Below are positions 24,353 through 34,700 of a DNA stretch of 64,000 nucleotides, one piece after another. The translations under genes were made by a program, and so were the position numbers. The DNA is from Paenibacillus sp. FSL R7-0337 (lineage in GTDB: Bacteria; Bacillota; Bacilli; Paenibacillales; Paenibacillaceae). A model generated the notes under the pieces. That model searched no databases, had not been told where the DNA came from, and was given only the letters and a program-made list of their open reading frames with translations. How positions within the stretch are numbered: position 1 is the stretch's first letter; each line of letters starts with the position of its first letter. The stretch lies in the NCBI RefSeq assembly GCF_037969875.1, contig NZ_CP150218.1, positions 6,510,001-6,574,000 of the forward strand, in the 5' to 3' direction.

Positions 24353-25369
24353 ATGCAGATCGTATTTATGAACCGTTTGTGCAGAAGATCAGGAGTGGAT
24401 GGGGAGACTTTTGCCCAGCTGTGGATTGGAGAGGAAGAGGGGCAGTGGCGTCTTGGCTGGCGTGATTTCTCCGGCGAACAGGAGACGGGCGATAGCCTGT
24501 GGTATGAAGGCGGATCATGGAATGAGATGCTGTGTGTATACCGGCACGAGCTTGCCGTGAAGATGGGGGATGGCTACCGCCCGCTGATTGACGGTGTATT
24601 TCATGAAGAGGATAATCTCAGCAGCCGCAGCCAGGAGCAGCTTAAGCTGCAGTATTACAGTGAGCATTACGGGAATGAAGCGATCTTCGAGGAGCTGTGC
24701 TCCTGGCGCAGAGTGAAGGCCTCCGGCGAACGGAAAGCGCCTTATATCCTGGCCAGCAACCGTCTGCTGCGCATGATCAGCGCATTTCTTCCCCGCACGG
24801 AGGAGGAGCTGCTACAGCTTCCAGGTGTAGGTGAAGGCAAAGCCACACAGTATGGAGCGGACTGGCTCAGTATCACCGCAGCGGCTGAGCGTGAGCATGA
24901 TTTTCCGCTAAGCTGGGTGAATCATACAATAGACGAAGAGAGCTTCGTATCCTGGCAATATAAGCAGAAGGAGCTTAAGTACAAGAAGGAGCTGGAGCGG
25001 CTGAGACTGCGGCGTGTTCTGTTACAGGGGATCGAAGAGGGGCAAGGAATGGAGCAGCTCAGAGTGCTTAGCGGAGTTTCCCGCCGTGAAGTGCTTGAAG
25101 TAGTAGAGGAGCTGGAGAAGGACGGATACTCGGCCGAGAAGCTTATTGCCCTGGAGCTGAGCGGAGTGAGCCCCGAAGAACAGAACAATATTTGGACAGC
25201 CTATGAACTGATCGGCGACAACTTCCTGAAGCCTGTTCTTTACAAAGCTTACGGTGAACCTTTCGTTCCTGCTGACGGACTCGATCTGTATTACGAACGC
25301 CTGCGGCTGATCCGCATCCGCTTCCGGCGGGAGCATCCGGCCGCGCTTGGAATGGCTGCCCCTTTGTAA
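24353..25369 (+). CDS. HRDC domain protein
   Basis: A 338-residue soluble protein. Residues about 107-180 ('LCSWRRVKASGERKAPYILASNRLLRMISAFLPRTEEELLQLPGVGEGKATQYG') match an HRDC domain, the small helical nucleic-acid-binding unit of RecQ helicases and RNase D. The N-terminal 100 residues are unrecognised. Residues 205-235 are a charged Lys/Glu/Arg helix, then a helix-turn-helix-like segment ('LRVLSGVSRREVLEVVEEL'). No helicase or nuclease motif is present, so a DNA- or RNA-binding role is the most that can be said. Confidence 0.8.
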   Translation: MQIVFMNRLCRRSGVDGETFAQLWIGEEEGQWRLGWRDFSGEQETGDSLWYEGGSWNEMLCVYRHELAVKMGDGYRPLIDGVFHEEDNLSSRSQEQLKLQYYSEHYGNEAIFEELCSWRRVKASGERKAPYILASNRLLRMISAFLPRTEEELLQLPGVGEGKATQYGADWLSITAAAEREHDFPLSWVNHTIDEESFVSWQYKQKELKYKKELERLRLRRVLLQGIEEGQGMEQLRVLSGVSRREVLEVVEELEKDGYSAEKLIALELSGVSPEEQNNIWTAYELIGDNFLKPVLYKAYGEPFVPADGLDLYYERLRLIRIRFRREHPAALGMAAPL

Positions 25370-25462
25370 GGGGGTGACTGGCGGCCTGAAGCGGCCCCAA
25401 TCTGCGGTCCTGATGACCGGGATTTTTCATCGGCGCAGACGCATTACATACTGGTGACATAC

Positions 25463-25523
25463 CAAAAAGACGAAGGCTCCCCGGGTCCCGGAATAACCGG
25501 GTATACGGTGCCTTCGTCCTTCG
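25463..25523 (-). terminator. Terminator of corA (minus strand)
   Basis: Read on the minus strand, GACGAAGGCACC pairs with GGAGCCTTCGTC and is followed by five T. It lies just past the corA stop and between two convergent genes. Confidence 0.7.
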
Positions 25524-25540
25524 TATTCGTCCGCTCTGCT

Positions 25541-26476
25541 TCATAGCCACTCCTTCTTACGGAAGATAATGAGCATTCCGCAGCCTAGCGTCACCATGAC
25601 GGCAATGACGCCATAGTAGCCGTACTCGGTGTGGATCTCCGGGATATTGTCAAAGTTCATGCCGTAGATCCCGGTAATCACGGTCAGCGGCATGAATATA
25701 GTGGTAATTGCCGTAAATACACGCATGATTTCATTAGCGCGGTTCGCAATACTGGACTGATAAGCTTCACGCAAGTTACCCATGAGATCGCGGTACGTTT
25801 CGAAGGTTTCAGAGATCTTGACCGCATTCTCATAGATATCGCTGAAATACTTCTGCAGCTGATCGTCGATCAGGCGAAGATCCTTTTTGTTGAGCGTATT
25901 GATAACTTCCTTCTGCGGGCCGAGCATCTTCTTCAGCCAGAGTATCTCACTGCGCAGACCAATGATTTCGCTCAGATGCGATTTCTTGGTATGCATGAGG
26001 ATGTCTTCCTCCAGCTTCTCGATCCGTGCTTCAATCCGGTCACCGACCGAGAAGAAGTTATCGACAACGAGGTCGATCAGCAGATAAAGGAAGCGGTCAG
26101 GCGTACTGACCTCCTGCTCCCACAGTACGGGCTTCAGGACACGCAGCTCATGGATCTTCTGCTTCGTAACGGTAATAATATAATGTCTGCCAAGGAATAC
26201 GTTAAGCGCACGGAGGAAGATTTCTTCATCATCGAACCGGATGCTGTTGACCACGATGAAATAATGACTCTCATAAATCTCCAGCTTCGGACGCTGATCC
26301 TCTTCACTTAGACAGTCTTCCACAGCCAGATCATGCAGGCCGTATATAGGCTGAAGCTCTACAAGGTCCTCCACATCGGCATCAATCCAGTAGAACCCCT
26401 CGGCAGGGGCGGTTAAAGTTTCTTCAATGTTGTCAACAGGCGTAAAAACCCCTGCATTTACCAGCCGGATTTTCAT
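25541..26476 (-). CDS. corA: CorA-type magnesium/cobalt transporter
   Basis: A 311-residue membrane channel. It ends with two membrane helices; the signature 'GIYGMNF' closes the first, followed by the short loop 'DNIPEIHTEYGYYG', the second helix and a basic tail KKEWL, as CorA requires. The N-terminal 240 residues form the cytosolic funnel, with a long charged helix. The start is taken as ATG 26476 because AAGGAG ends 8 bases upstream of it; an in-frame GTG at 26485 overlaps that same site and cannot be served by it. The family carries Mg2+ and often Co2+; the cobalamin cluster is 3 kb away, but no direct link is shown. Confidence 0.93.
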   Translation of the reverse strand: MKIRLVNAGVFTPVDNIEETLTAPAEGFYWIDADVEDLVELQPIYGLHDLAVEDCLSEEDQRPKLEIYESHYFIVVNSIRFDDEEIFLRALNVFLGRHYIITVTKQKIHELRVLKPVLWEQEVSTPDRFLYLLIDLVVDNFFSVGDRIEARIEKLEEDILMHTKKSHLSEIIGLRSEILWLKKMLGPQKEVINTLNKKDLRLIDDQLQKYFSDIYENAVKISETFETYRDLMGNLREAYQSSIANRANEIMRVFTAITTIFMPLTVITGIYGMNFDNIPEIHTEYGYYGVIAVMVTLGCGMLIIFRKKEWL

Positions 26477-26890
26477 CTGATTCACTCCTTATGTCCCTGG
26501 TCTTCTCCAGGGGTATGCTTATTTCAGCACACGGAAAAAATCAGCTTGGCCGGTGGTACAATCATGGATGAAGGCCAAAAGACGGTCCGAGAGCATGAAG
26601 AAAAAGGGCTCCCGCCGCCGGCAAGCTGATGTTAATCCTGTGTGGTTGTTCATTCTGCACGCATATTCGCGAGCCCGGGTCGCCTTCCATTGTTCTCTCA
26701 CCTCTTCTTTTCGCCGTTTATTTTGGTTGAAACACTTGTCTAGTATAACGCCGGGATATGGGTCTTACAAGAGAAATTGTTTTCTGTCATAAGGCCCCTT
26801 CAGCATTGTATGGACTTGACGAAAAGGAGGTTCATGATTTAAAGTGAAATTTAAGAAAAAGCATCTTTCGGATGCTTAAGGTTATTCAAC
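26477..26890. other. Gene-free leader region between corA and metA
   Basis: No convincing gene. A weak promoter-like pair (TTGACG at 26816, TTTAAA at 26838, 16-base spacer) could start the metA leader. A perfect small hairpin AAGCATC TTTCG GATGCTT at 26861-26879 precedes the S-box. No M-box magnesium riboswitch was seen in front of corA. Confidence 0.4.
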
Positions 26891-26904
26891 TGAATACAGC
26901 TAAA

Positions 26905-27037
26905 TCTTATCAAGAGCAGGTGGAGGGACTAGCCCGATGAAACCCGGCAACCGGCGTGTGAGCGCACGGTGCTAATTCTTGCGGAAGCTTTGCAGGGCGT
27001 TATTCGTCCGGCGGAAGTTCTCTGGCAGATGAGAGAG
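26905..27037 (+). ncRNA. SAM-I (S-box) riboswitch
   Basis: The S-box consensus is plain: TCTTATCAAGAG at the 5' side, GGTGGAGGGACTAGCCCGATGAAACCCGGCAACC, a hairpin with GCGTGTGAGCGCAC, GGTGCTAATTCTTGC, and the closing CAGATGAGAG. It precedes a terminator and metA, so methionine synthesis genes should be shut off when SAM is high. Confidence 0.96.
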
Positions 27038-27057
27038 GCGCATATGACTGCATGATA

Positions 27058-27089
27058 TGACCTTTCTCGCCCGGGAAAGGTCTTTTTTC
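27058..27089 (+). terminator. S-box terminator
   Basis: GACCTTTC and GAAAGGTC pair around a CG-rich loop and are followed by six T, between the S-box and the metA start. Confidence 0.9.
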
Positions 27090-27151
27090 GCTACCCTGCC
27101 TCAGGATTAACCACCAAGTGGAACCCCATTTCAGTTAAGGAGTGAACAGCA

Positions 27152-28069
27152 ATGCCTATCAAAATTCCCGACAGCCTGCCGGCCAAAGAAGTGTTATCCG
27201 GTGAGAATATTTTTGTAATGGATGAAAGCCAGGCCTTCCATCAGGATATCCGTCCCCTGCGGATCGCCATCCTGAATCTGATGCCTACCAAAGAAACTAC
27301 TGAGACCCAGCTGCTGCGCCTTATCGGGAATTCCCCGCTTCAGGTGGATGTTGTTCTGCTGCATCCCAGCTCCCATACGTCGAAGAATACTTCGGCTGAG
27401 CATTTGAAGAGCTTTTACAAAACCTTTGATGAGATCAGCCACCGCCGGTTCGACGGCTTGATTGTAACGGGCGCTCCCGTAGAACAACTTGAATTCGAGG
27501 ATGTCAACTACTGGGAAGAGCTGAAAGTGATTTTTGAGTGGAGCAAACAGAATGTAACCTCGACCATGCACATCTGTTGGGCGGCACAGGCAGGACTGTA
27601 TCATCACTTTGGTGTGCGCAAGGTGAGTCTGCCGGACAAATGCTTCGGAGTGTTTCCGCATACGATGAGCCATAATAATGTCAAGCTGCTGCGCGGCTTC
27701 GATGAAGTATTCCATGTTCCGCATTCCCGCCATACCGATGTCTCCCGTGAAGATATTGAGCGGAACCCGGAGCTGCAGATTCTGGCAGAATCCGAGGAAG
27801 CCGGGGTGTACCTGGTGGCTACGCATGACGGGAAGCAGATTTTTGTTACCGGACATTCGGAGTACGATCCCTTCTCGCTGAAATGGGAGTATGACCGGGA
27901 TATCGCAAAAGGGCTGGAGGTTGCCTTGCCGAAGCACTATTATCCCAAGGATGATCCGACGCGTACTCCGCCGGCAGTCTGGCGCGCCCATGCCAACTTA
28001 TTATTCGCTAATTGGCTCAATTACTATGTATACCAGGAGACTCCTTACGATATCGGGGCATTTATCTAA
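27152..28069 (+). CDS. metA: Homoserine O-acetyltransferase (MetA family)
   Basis: A 305-residue MetA-fold acyltransferase. The nucleophile Cys142 is in 'HICWAAQAGLYHHFG', and the catalytic His and Glu are in 'HVPHSRHTDV' and 'VTGHSEYDP'. Residue 111 is Glu ('GAPVEQLEF'); published work on Bacillus cereus MetA links Glu111 to acetyl-CoA and Gly111 to succinyl-CoA, so the product is probably O-acetylhomoserine, not O-succinylhomoserine. AAGGAG precedes the ATG. It forms an S-box-controlled pair with the sulfhydrylase/cystathionine synthase gene 48 bases downstream. Confidence 0.95.
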   Translation: MPIKIPDSLPAKEVLSGENIFVMDESQAFHQDIRPLRIAILNLMPTKETTETQLLRLIGNSPLQVDVVLLHPSSHTSKNTSAEHLKSFYKTFDEISHRRFDGLIVTGAPVEQLEFEDVNYWEELKVIFEWSKQNVTSTMHICWAAQAGLYHHFGVRKVSLPDKCFGVFPHTMSHNNVKLLRGFDEVFHVPHSRHTDVSREDIERNPELQILAESEEAGVYLVATHDGKQIFVTGHSEYDPFSLKWEYDRDIAKGLEVALPKHYYPKDDPTRTPPAVWRAHANLLFANWLNYYVYQETPYDIGAFI

Positions 28070-28117
28070 GAGGTTAACTTATTCTTAATAGAAGTAATTA
28101 ATCAGGAGGCAATGGAG

Positions 28118-29284
28118 ATGGATGAGAAACTGAGAATTGAGAGCAGACTGGCACAGATTGGTTCGATGGAGGACCCCGCCACCGGGGCCATTAATTACCC
28201 GATTTATCATGCGACGGCTTTCCGTCACCCTAGACTTGGGCAGAGCACAGGCTTTGACTACATCCGCACCAAAAATCCTACCCGCTCTGTCCTCGAAGAA
28301 GCGGCAGCGGCCCTGGAATCCGGGGATGCCGGCTTCGCCTGCGCTTCCGGTATGGCTGCGCTGACTACGGTGTTCACCTTGTTTGGACAAGGGGACCATC
28401 TCATTGTGTCGCTCGACCTGTACGGCGGAACCTACCGGTTGCTGGAACGGATTCTCTCCAAATACGGCATCAGTGCCTCCTATGTAGATACGAACGATCT
28501 GGATGGACTGGAAGCGGCCCGCCAGCCGGGGACAAAAGCCGTATTCATTGAGACGCCGACCAATCCGCTGATGATGATTACGGATGTCGAAGCCGTATGT
28601 ACCTGGGCCCGCCGTCACGGGCTGCTCACGATTGTAGATAATACGCTGCTGACTCCGTTCTTCCAGCGCCCGCTGGAGCTTGGAGCAGATATCGTGGTTC
28701 ACAGTGCGACTAAGTATCTGGGCGGGCATAACGATGTGCTGGCTGGGCTGATTGTGACCAAGGGCGCAGAATTGTCTGCTGAAATGGCCGTCCTGCATAA
28801 CTCTCTGGGAGCGGTTCTCGCGCCGAATGACAGCTATCAGCTGATGAAAGGTATGAAGACCCTGGCGCTGCGCATGGAGCGGCATGAGAGCAATGCCCTG
28901 GCCATCGCCCGTTATCTGCAGAAGCATCCGGCTATTGCCGAGGTCTTCCATCCGGGTCTGCCGGGCCATCCGGGCTATGCCATTCAGAACCGCCAGTCCT
29001 CCGGCAACACCGGGATCTTCTCCTTCAAGGTAAAAGAGGCCAGCTATGTGGAGCCGCTGCTCCGCCATATCAAGCTAATCGCCTTCGCCGAGAGTCTGGG
29101 CGGTGTCGAATCGCTGATGACCTATCCGGCGATACAGACTCATGCCGATATTCCGGCTGAAATCCGCGATGCTGTAGGCGTGGATGACCGACTGCTGCGC
29201 TTCTCTGTCGGCATAGAGCATGTAGATGATCTGATTGCGGATCTCGGACAGGCCCTGGAGGCCGCCCGGAGCGAGCTGGAATAA
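28118..29284 (+). CDS. metI: Cystathionine gamma-synthase / O-acetylhomoserine thiolyase (MetI-like)
   Basis: A 388-residue PLP enzyme of the Cys/Met metabolism family. It has 'YIRTKNPTRSVLEEAAAALE', 'FACASGMAALTTVF', 'VFIETPTNPLM' and the PLP-Lys motif 'HSATKYLGGHNDVLAG'. It condenses the acetylhomoserine made by MetA with cysteine (or sulfide). ATG 28118 is chosen because AGGAGG is 8 bases before it; ATG 28112 would leave a spacer of only two bases. It shares the S-box with metA and ends at a terminator at 29335. Confidence 0.93.
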   Translation: MDEKLRIESRLAQIGSMEDPATGAINYPIYHATAFRHPRLGQSTGFDYIRTKNPTRSVLEEAAAALESGDAGFACASGMAALTTVFTLFGQGDHLIVSLDLYGGTYRLLERILSKYGISASYVDTNDLDGLEAARQPGTKAVFIETPTNPLMMITDVEAVCTWARRHGLLTIVDNTLLTPFFQRPLELGADIVVHSATKYLGGHNDVLAGLIVTKGAELSAEMAVLHNSLGAVLAPNDSYQLMKGMKTLALRMERHESNALAIARYLQKHPAIAEVFHPGLPGHPGYAIQNRQSSGNTGIFSFKVKEASYVEPLLRHIKLIAFAESLGGVESLMTYPAIQTHADIPAEIRDAVGVDDRLLRFSVGIEHVDDLIADLGQALEAARSELE

Positions 29285-29334
29285 GGCGATGCGCCCCGGA
29301 CCTGGCCCGGCATGCGGGATTCGCAGAACGTACA

Positions 29335-29369
29335 AGCAGCAGTGCCTTCGGGCGCTGCTGTTTAATTTT
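29335..29369 (+). terminator. Intrinsic terminator after metI
   Basis: AGCAGCAGTGCC and GGCGCTGCTGTT pair around a TTCG loop and are followed by TTTAATTTT. Confidence 0.85.
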
Positions 29370-29514
29370 GCCTGGGACAAGGTCAATTACCGGTTCTGCG
29401 CAGCGAAACATTTTTCAAGAACAGCCGATTGTGATACGATGGGAGAACGGACTATTTTTATTTCAAATTGTATTTATCTCATAGACTTCATAGATGAAGA
29501 GGAGGCCGTCAACA

Positions 29515-30651
29515 GTGAGTGCAGTCGATCTTATACTGGATAAGGCACTGAAGGGTGAACGTCTTCAGTTGGAAGATACGGTCACGTTGTTCGAGAGCAA
29601 TGAAATTGAGAAAATGGGCGCTGCCGCAGATATTATTATGAAGCGCTGGCACCCGGAGCCAGTGACAACATTCGTCATTGGCCGTAACATTAACTACACC
29701 AATGTATGTGATGTATATTGCCGATTCTGCGCTTTTTACCGCAGACCCGGTTCGGAGGAAGGCTATGTGCTTCCCGATGAGACAATCTATCAGAAGATTG
29801 CGGAGACCATGAGCGTGAACGGAACCGAAATTCTGATGCAGGGCGGTACGAATCCGAATCTGCCGTTCAGCTACTATACGGATATTCTGCGCGGCATCAA
29901 GCAGCGGTTCCCGGAGATTACAATGCATTCCTTCTCACCTGCGGAAATTATGAAAATGGTTGAGGTCTCCGGCCTGCCGCTGGAACAGGTCATGCGTGAG
30001 ATTCATGCCGCAGGCCTCGATTCCCTGCCCGGCGGCGGTGCTGAGATTCTCGATGACCGTACCCGCCGCAAGATCAGCCGCCTCAAGGGCTCCTGGCGCG
30101 AGTGGATGGACGTCATGCAGACCGCACACCGGATCGGCATGAATACAACAGCCACGATGGTGATCGGTCTGGGCGAGAGTATGGAAGAACGTGCGCTGCA
30201 TCTGCTGCGTGTCCGTGAAGCCCAGGACGAATGCATTGCGAATAAATATGATTCTGAAGGCTTCCTGGCGTTCATCTCCTGGACCTTCCAGCCGGATAAT
30301 ACGAACCTGAAGCTGGACCGCCAGACCCCGGAGGAGTACCTCAAGACCGTAGCCATCAGCCGTCTGGTGCTGGACAATATCAAGAACTTCCAATCCTCCT
30401 GGGTAACGATGGGGCCTGAAGTAGGCAAGCTCTCCCTGCAATACGGATGCAATGACTTCGGAAGCACAATGATCGAGGAGAACGTAGTCTCCTCGGCGGG
30501 TGCGACCTACAAGGTCAACATCGAGTCGATCACCCAGCTCATCCGCGAAGCCGGCAAGATTCCGGCGCAGCGCAACACGCGTTATGACATTCTGCGTACG
30601 TTCGAGGATGCGAATGCGAAGATTGACAATGATTTTATTATGCAGAACTAG
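29515..30651 (+). CDS. mqnC: Dehypoxanthine futalosine cyclase MqnC
   Basis: A 378-residue radical SAM enzyme of the futalosine route to menaquinone. The iron-sulfur motif is Cys65-x3-Cys69-x2-Cys72 ('NVCDVYCRFCAF'). Other family marks are 'GTEILMQGGTNPNLPF', 'HSFSPAEI', 'GLDSLPGGGAEIL' and 'LAFISWTFQPDNTNL'. The start is taken as GTG 29515, with GAGGAGG 10 bases upstream; an in-frame ATG at 29494 has no site. It implies that this organism makes menaquinone through futalosine; the other mqn genes are not here. Confidence 0.94.
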   Translation: MSAVDLILDKALKGERLQLEDTVTLFESNEIEKMGAAADIIMKRWHPEPVTTFVIGRNINYTNVCDVYCRFCAFYRRPGSEEGYVLPDETIYQKIAETMSVNGTEILMQGGTNPNLPFSYYTDILRGIKQRFPEITMHSFSPAEIMKMVEVSGLPLEQVMREIHAAGLDSLPGGGAEILDDRTRRKISRLKGSWREWMDVMQTAHRIGMNTTATMVIGLGESMEERALHLLRVREAQDECIANKYDSEGFLAFISWTFQPDNTNLKLDRQTPEEYLKTVAISRLVLDNIKNFQSSWVTMGPEVGKLSLQYGCNDFGSTMIEENVVSSAGATYKVNIESITQLIREAGKIPAQRNTRYDILRTFEDANAKIDNDFIMQN

Positions 30652-30670
30652 AATGAAATAAAGAAAACAA

Positions 30671-30718
30671 AAATAACGGAGTTAAACTACAAATGTAGTT
30701 TTTACTCCGTTATTTTTG
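30671..30718. terminator. Bidirectional terminator between mqnC and the HAD gene
   Basis: AAATAACGGAGT and AAACTAC pair with GTAGTTT and ACTCCGTTATTT; T runs on the right and A runs on the left allow use by both convergent genes. Confidence 0.85.
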
Positions 30719-30746
30719 TTGCTCAACTGCAATGCTTGTTCCATTT

Positions 30747-31448
30747 TTATAAATACAATAATAAATCGGCTAGCTTTTTGATGTTTAGATATTTTGTGCT
30801 TGCTTGAGAATTGGGTCTTGATAGGACTAATACTGATTGTATCCCCAGTGCTGATGCGCAATCTAAGTTCTGTTCATAATCATCGATAAATACTGTTTCA
30901 GTTGCCGGCAAATGCATCGCATCAAGTGCATGGCTGAACATGCCGGGATTAGGTTTGTTTACTCCAAGTTCAAAACTAAGTGTCATATTATCAAAAAAAT
31001 TATACATACCGGCATTTTTAAGAACTCTTTTGACCGACGGGTCGGTATCTGAAATAACTCCAATCTTATACTTTTCGCTCAGGCTTTCAATGGTTTGTTT
31101 GGTATGATCAAAAAACACATAATTAGCATCATTATACACTCTATCATAGGCAATGATTTCAGCTTGTTCGTTGGTAAGGTGCATTTCAGGTAACCATTCA
31201 GCCAGTGTTTTATAGTAATTTGTATACCTTTCAAGCTCCTCATCTTCAGTTTTGTAAACTTCATTTTTGAGGTGCTCATTTGCTTTTGAAATTGCTGTAT
31301 TCAATTGTTCTTGTGGTATGGAACCTAGAATCTGTGGATTTATGTATTCCAACGCTTTTAATGTTATCCTCCAGTCACCTGTTGCAGGGCGGAAAATCGT
31401 CCAGCCAAGGTCGAGAAATATACCACGTACAGGTTTTTGTATAGTCAT
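30747..31448 (-). CDS. HAD-family hydrolase-like protein, AT-rich
   Basis: A 233-residue HAD-superfamily protein. Motif I is 'GIFLDLGWTIF': Asp13 is the nucleophile position but the second Asp of DxD is Gly15. Motif II is 'GVISDTDPS' (here with Asp after Ser), motif III Lys is in 'GVNKPNPGMF' and motif IV is 'VFIDDYEQNLDCA'. The helical cap lies between residues 20 and 125. Loss of the acid/base Asp suggests weak or altered phosphatase activity. The gene is clearly AT-richer than its neighbours, with many AAA, AAT and ATA codons, which hints at recent transfer. GGGGGGAG precedes the ATG. Confidence 0.85.
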   Translation of the reverse strand: MTIQKPVRGIFLDLGWTIFRPATGDWRITLKALEYINPQILGSIPQEQLNTAISKANEHLKNEVYKTEDEELERYTNYYKTLAEWLPEMHLTNEQAEIIAYDRVYNDANYVFFDHTKQTIESLSEKYKIGVISDTDPSVKRVLKNAGMYNFFDNMTLSFELGVNKPNPGMFSHALDAMHLPATETVFIDDYEQNLDCASALGIQSVLVLSRPNSQASTKYLNIKKLADLLLYL

Positions 31449-31499
31449 GTCAACTCCCCCCTATGAATCCTATAATATTGTAAAAATCTATTAATAAAA

Positions 31500-31768
31500 G
31501 AGTAATTAATCTGTTTTTATTTCCTATTTAACTTGTTCAACAGGCGGAGACCAATTGAATAGGCTTTTTTACGCTTTGTTCACTTAATTCTTCACTTAAT
31601 TGTAAAATGATATCGTTATTTTTTACAAAAAACGATGAATTAATGTGAGATTTTACACAACAATTTATAAGAGTTAATGCAATTTGATAGATTCATAGGG
31701 AAGGCTATGATACAATTTTTCGGACAGTGGTAGAATAATATAGCAATCACAGGGAGGAAATTAGATTT
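31500..31768. promoter_or_regulatory. Promoter region of the SLH nucleotidase
   Basis: AT-rich, no gene. TTGATA at 31684 and TATGAT at 31706 (16-base spacer) make a plausible sigma-A promoter. Upstream, TTCACTTAATT(C/G) occurs twice in tandem (31579-31602). It loosely resembles PhoP direct repeats, which would suit a nucleotidase, but the period is 12 rather than 11 and the match is partial. Confidence 0.35.
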
Positions 31769-34700
31769 ATGGGAGAGAGAAGATGGAACAAGCCGATAGC
31801 TTCTTTATTGGCTACCACAGTTCTGGCAGCACAGATGCTGGGCGGAGTATTCAATGTTCCTGTGCTGGAGGCAGGAAAGGCTGAGGCTTCTCCGGTGATA
31901 ACAAATCCGGGAACCATTAATTTACGCTTGATGAGCACCACTGATGTTCATACGAACGTATATGGATGGGACTATTTCAAGGGTGCCGCCTCCGCGACTG
32001 TAGGTCTGGACCGTACTTCAACCTTAGTAAAGACTGCGCGCAGTGAAGCTGAGGGGAAATACAACCTTTTGCTGGATAACGGCGATTTAATTCAAGGAAC
32101 ACCGCTGGGAACGTATATGGCCCAAGTGTCTGATTTCAGGGAAAGCGAAGACCAGATTCATCCGATAATCGCAGCTATGAACCTCATGGGTTATGATGCA
32201 GCAACCTTCGGCAATCATGAATTCAATTATGGTTTGGATTATCTGGACCGGACCGTTAAAGGCAATGTGAGCAGTGTAACTTATAAAGAGTCTACGGGTG
32301 CGAAATTCCCTTATATCAATGCAAATATTTATAATGTGTCCGATAAGAAAAATACATTTGAACCTTATAGAATCATCGATAAAGAGGTAAAGGACAGCAA
32401 CGGCAACACCGTTACCATTAGAGTCGGCCTCCTGGGTCTGGTTACTCCGCAGATTATGGAGTGGGACAAGGTAAACCTGGAGAATAACGTTATTGCCGAA
32501 GATATTGTGGAAACGGCCAAGAAGTTCGTTCCTGAAATGCAGAAGGATGGTGCGGATGTTATCGTCGCCATGACTCATTCCGGGTTCGACGCTGCTGCTG
32601 CAGAAGGAACAGGTGCAGAGAATGTCATTAACCTGCTGAGCAAGGTTGAGGGCATTGATGCCATTACCTTCTCGCATACCCACAAGGTATTCCCGACGAA
32701 CGGCGTTGACAGCGCGCTGGATGCTTCCTTCAAAGATCCGTCCACCAAGAAACCTTACAATAATGATGTAGCTAAGGTAGATAACGTCAATGGTCATATC
32801 AATGGGACTCCGGCAGTACAAGCGGGCTATGGCGGGGGTTACCTAGGTCTTATTGATCTGAAAATTGACCAAAACAGCAACGGCAAGTGGACAGTAGACA
32901 AAGAAGCCTCCAAGGCTTCTACGCGCTCTATTACTGGCGCAGCCATTGACACCGCTATTGATGATCTTGCCGGAAAGGCACATCAAGCTACGAAGGATTA
33001 CGTTAATCAACCGCTTGGACTAACAACTGCGCCGATGAACAGCTATTTTGCTATGGTGCAGGATGATCCGACAGTCCAGATCGTAACCTATGCCCAGCAG
33101 CAGTATGTATCTAACCTGATTCATACGAACGAGAATCTGGCCGGTTATAGAAACCTGCCGATCCTGAGCGTTGGCGCACCGTTCAAGGCTGGACGCAACG
33201 GCCCTGATGAATATACAGACATTAAGAAGGGCGACCTTACAATAGCAAGCGCAAGCGATTTGTATCTCTATGACAACACGCTGAAGGCGATTGTAGTTAA
33301 AGGTTCGACCGTCAAAGAATGGGTAGAGATGAGCGCAGGAGCGTTCAACCGCATCAAGCCGTCTATCTCCACACCACAATCTCTGTTAAATTCAGCATTT
33401 GCTGTGTACAATTTCGATGTGATTGACGGCATCAAATATACGCTTGATGTTACCCGCAATGCCAAGTATAAGTCCGATGGCAGCATCAACGATAAATCCT
33501 CCAGCCGGGTAACTTCCATCACTTATGGCGACAAGCCGCTGGATCCGGAACAGGAATTTGTGGTTGTTACCAACAACTACCGTGCAAGCGGCGGAGGGAA
33601 CTTCCCGGGTGTTAAAGAAGCTAAAATGATTATTGATTCCCAGATGGAGAACCGCCAGGTGCTGATGGAATACATCAAGGAAGCGGGGACAGTTGATCCT
33701 ACCGCAGACAACAACTGGTCAATTGATCCTATCCAAGGCAATGTCACTGTAACGTTCCCGTCTTCACCTAGAGCAGCAGCGGTCGCTCCTGCAAATATTA
33801 CAACTACGGGTACTACAGATGTAAGAGGCTTTGAGATCTACAACCTTGACTTGAAAAAATCCGCTCCAACCCCAACGGGAGATGTTGAAGTCCATCTGCT
33901 GGGCATTAATGACTTCCACGGCCAACTGGACACTACCTCGGTGGTGAACGGGGAAGCAGTAGGCACAGCGGCTACACTTGCAGCTTATTTGAAGGAAGCC
34001 CGTGCCAAATATGAGAATTCGCTGCTGTTCCATAACGGCGACTCTGTGGGCGCATCTGCTCCGGTATCTTCGCTTGAACGCGACAAGCCTACAATGGAAT
34101 GGATGAATCTCATGAAGTTCGACGTCGGTACCCTGGGGAACCATGAGTTTGACCAAGGTGTCGAGGCTATGAAGGCTCAAATCTATGGCGGTAAGGACCC
34201 TAAGAACGAGAAAGTCGTCCATAATGGCGCAGATTTCGATTATATCAATGCCAACGCAGTGGACAGCACTACTGGTAAACCTATTATCACCCCTTATGTT
34301 GTAAAAGAAGTTGGCGGCGTGAAGATCGGCTTCATCGGAGTGGTGACCAAAGCAACGCCAAGCAAAGTATCGCCAGCCGGTACAGCCGGTGTGAAATTCC
34401 TGAGTGCCGGGGAAGAAGTCGCGGCGATTGAGAAATATGCGGCCGAGCTGAATGCTCAGGGTGTTAAGACGATCGTGGTGCTTGCCCATGATCCGGCAAC
34501 AACCAAGACTGATCCGGTTACCCAAAAGAATGTATCCACCGGCGAAGCTGTAGATTTGGCTAAGGCGCTTCCTGCCAATTCCCCGGTTGATGTTATCGTA
34601 GCCGGAGATAATCATGGCTATGCCAATGATACGGTGAACGGCAAGCTGATCGTTCAAGCTTACTCTTACGGAACGGCTTTTGAAGATATCAAGCTGGTGA

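Noticed and set aside
26477..26820. M-box magnesium riboswitch before corA
   Set aside because: The conserved M-box core was not seen on the minus strand.
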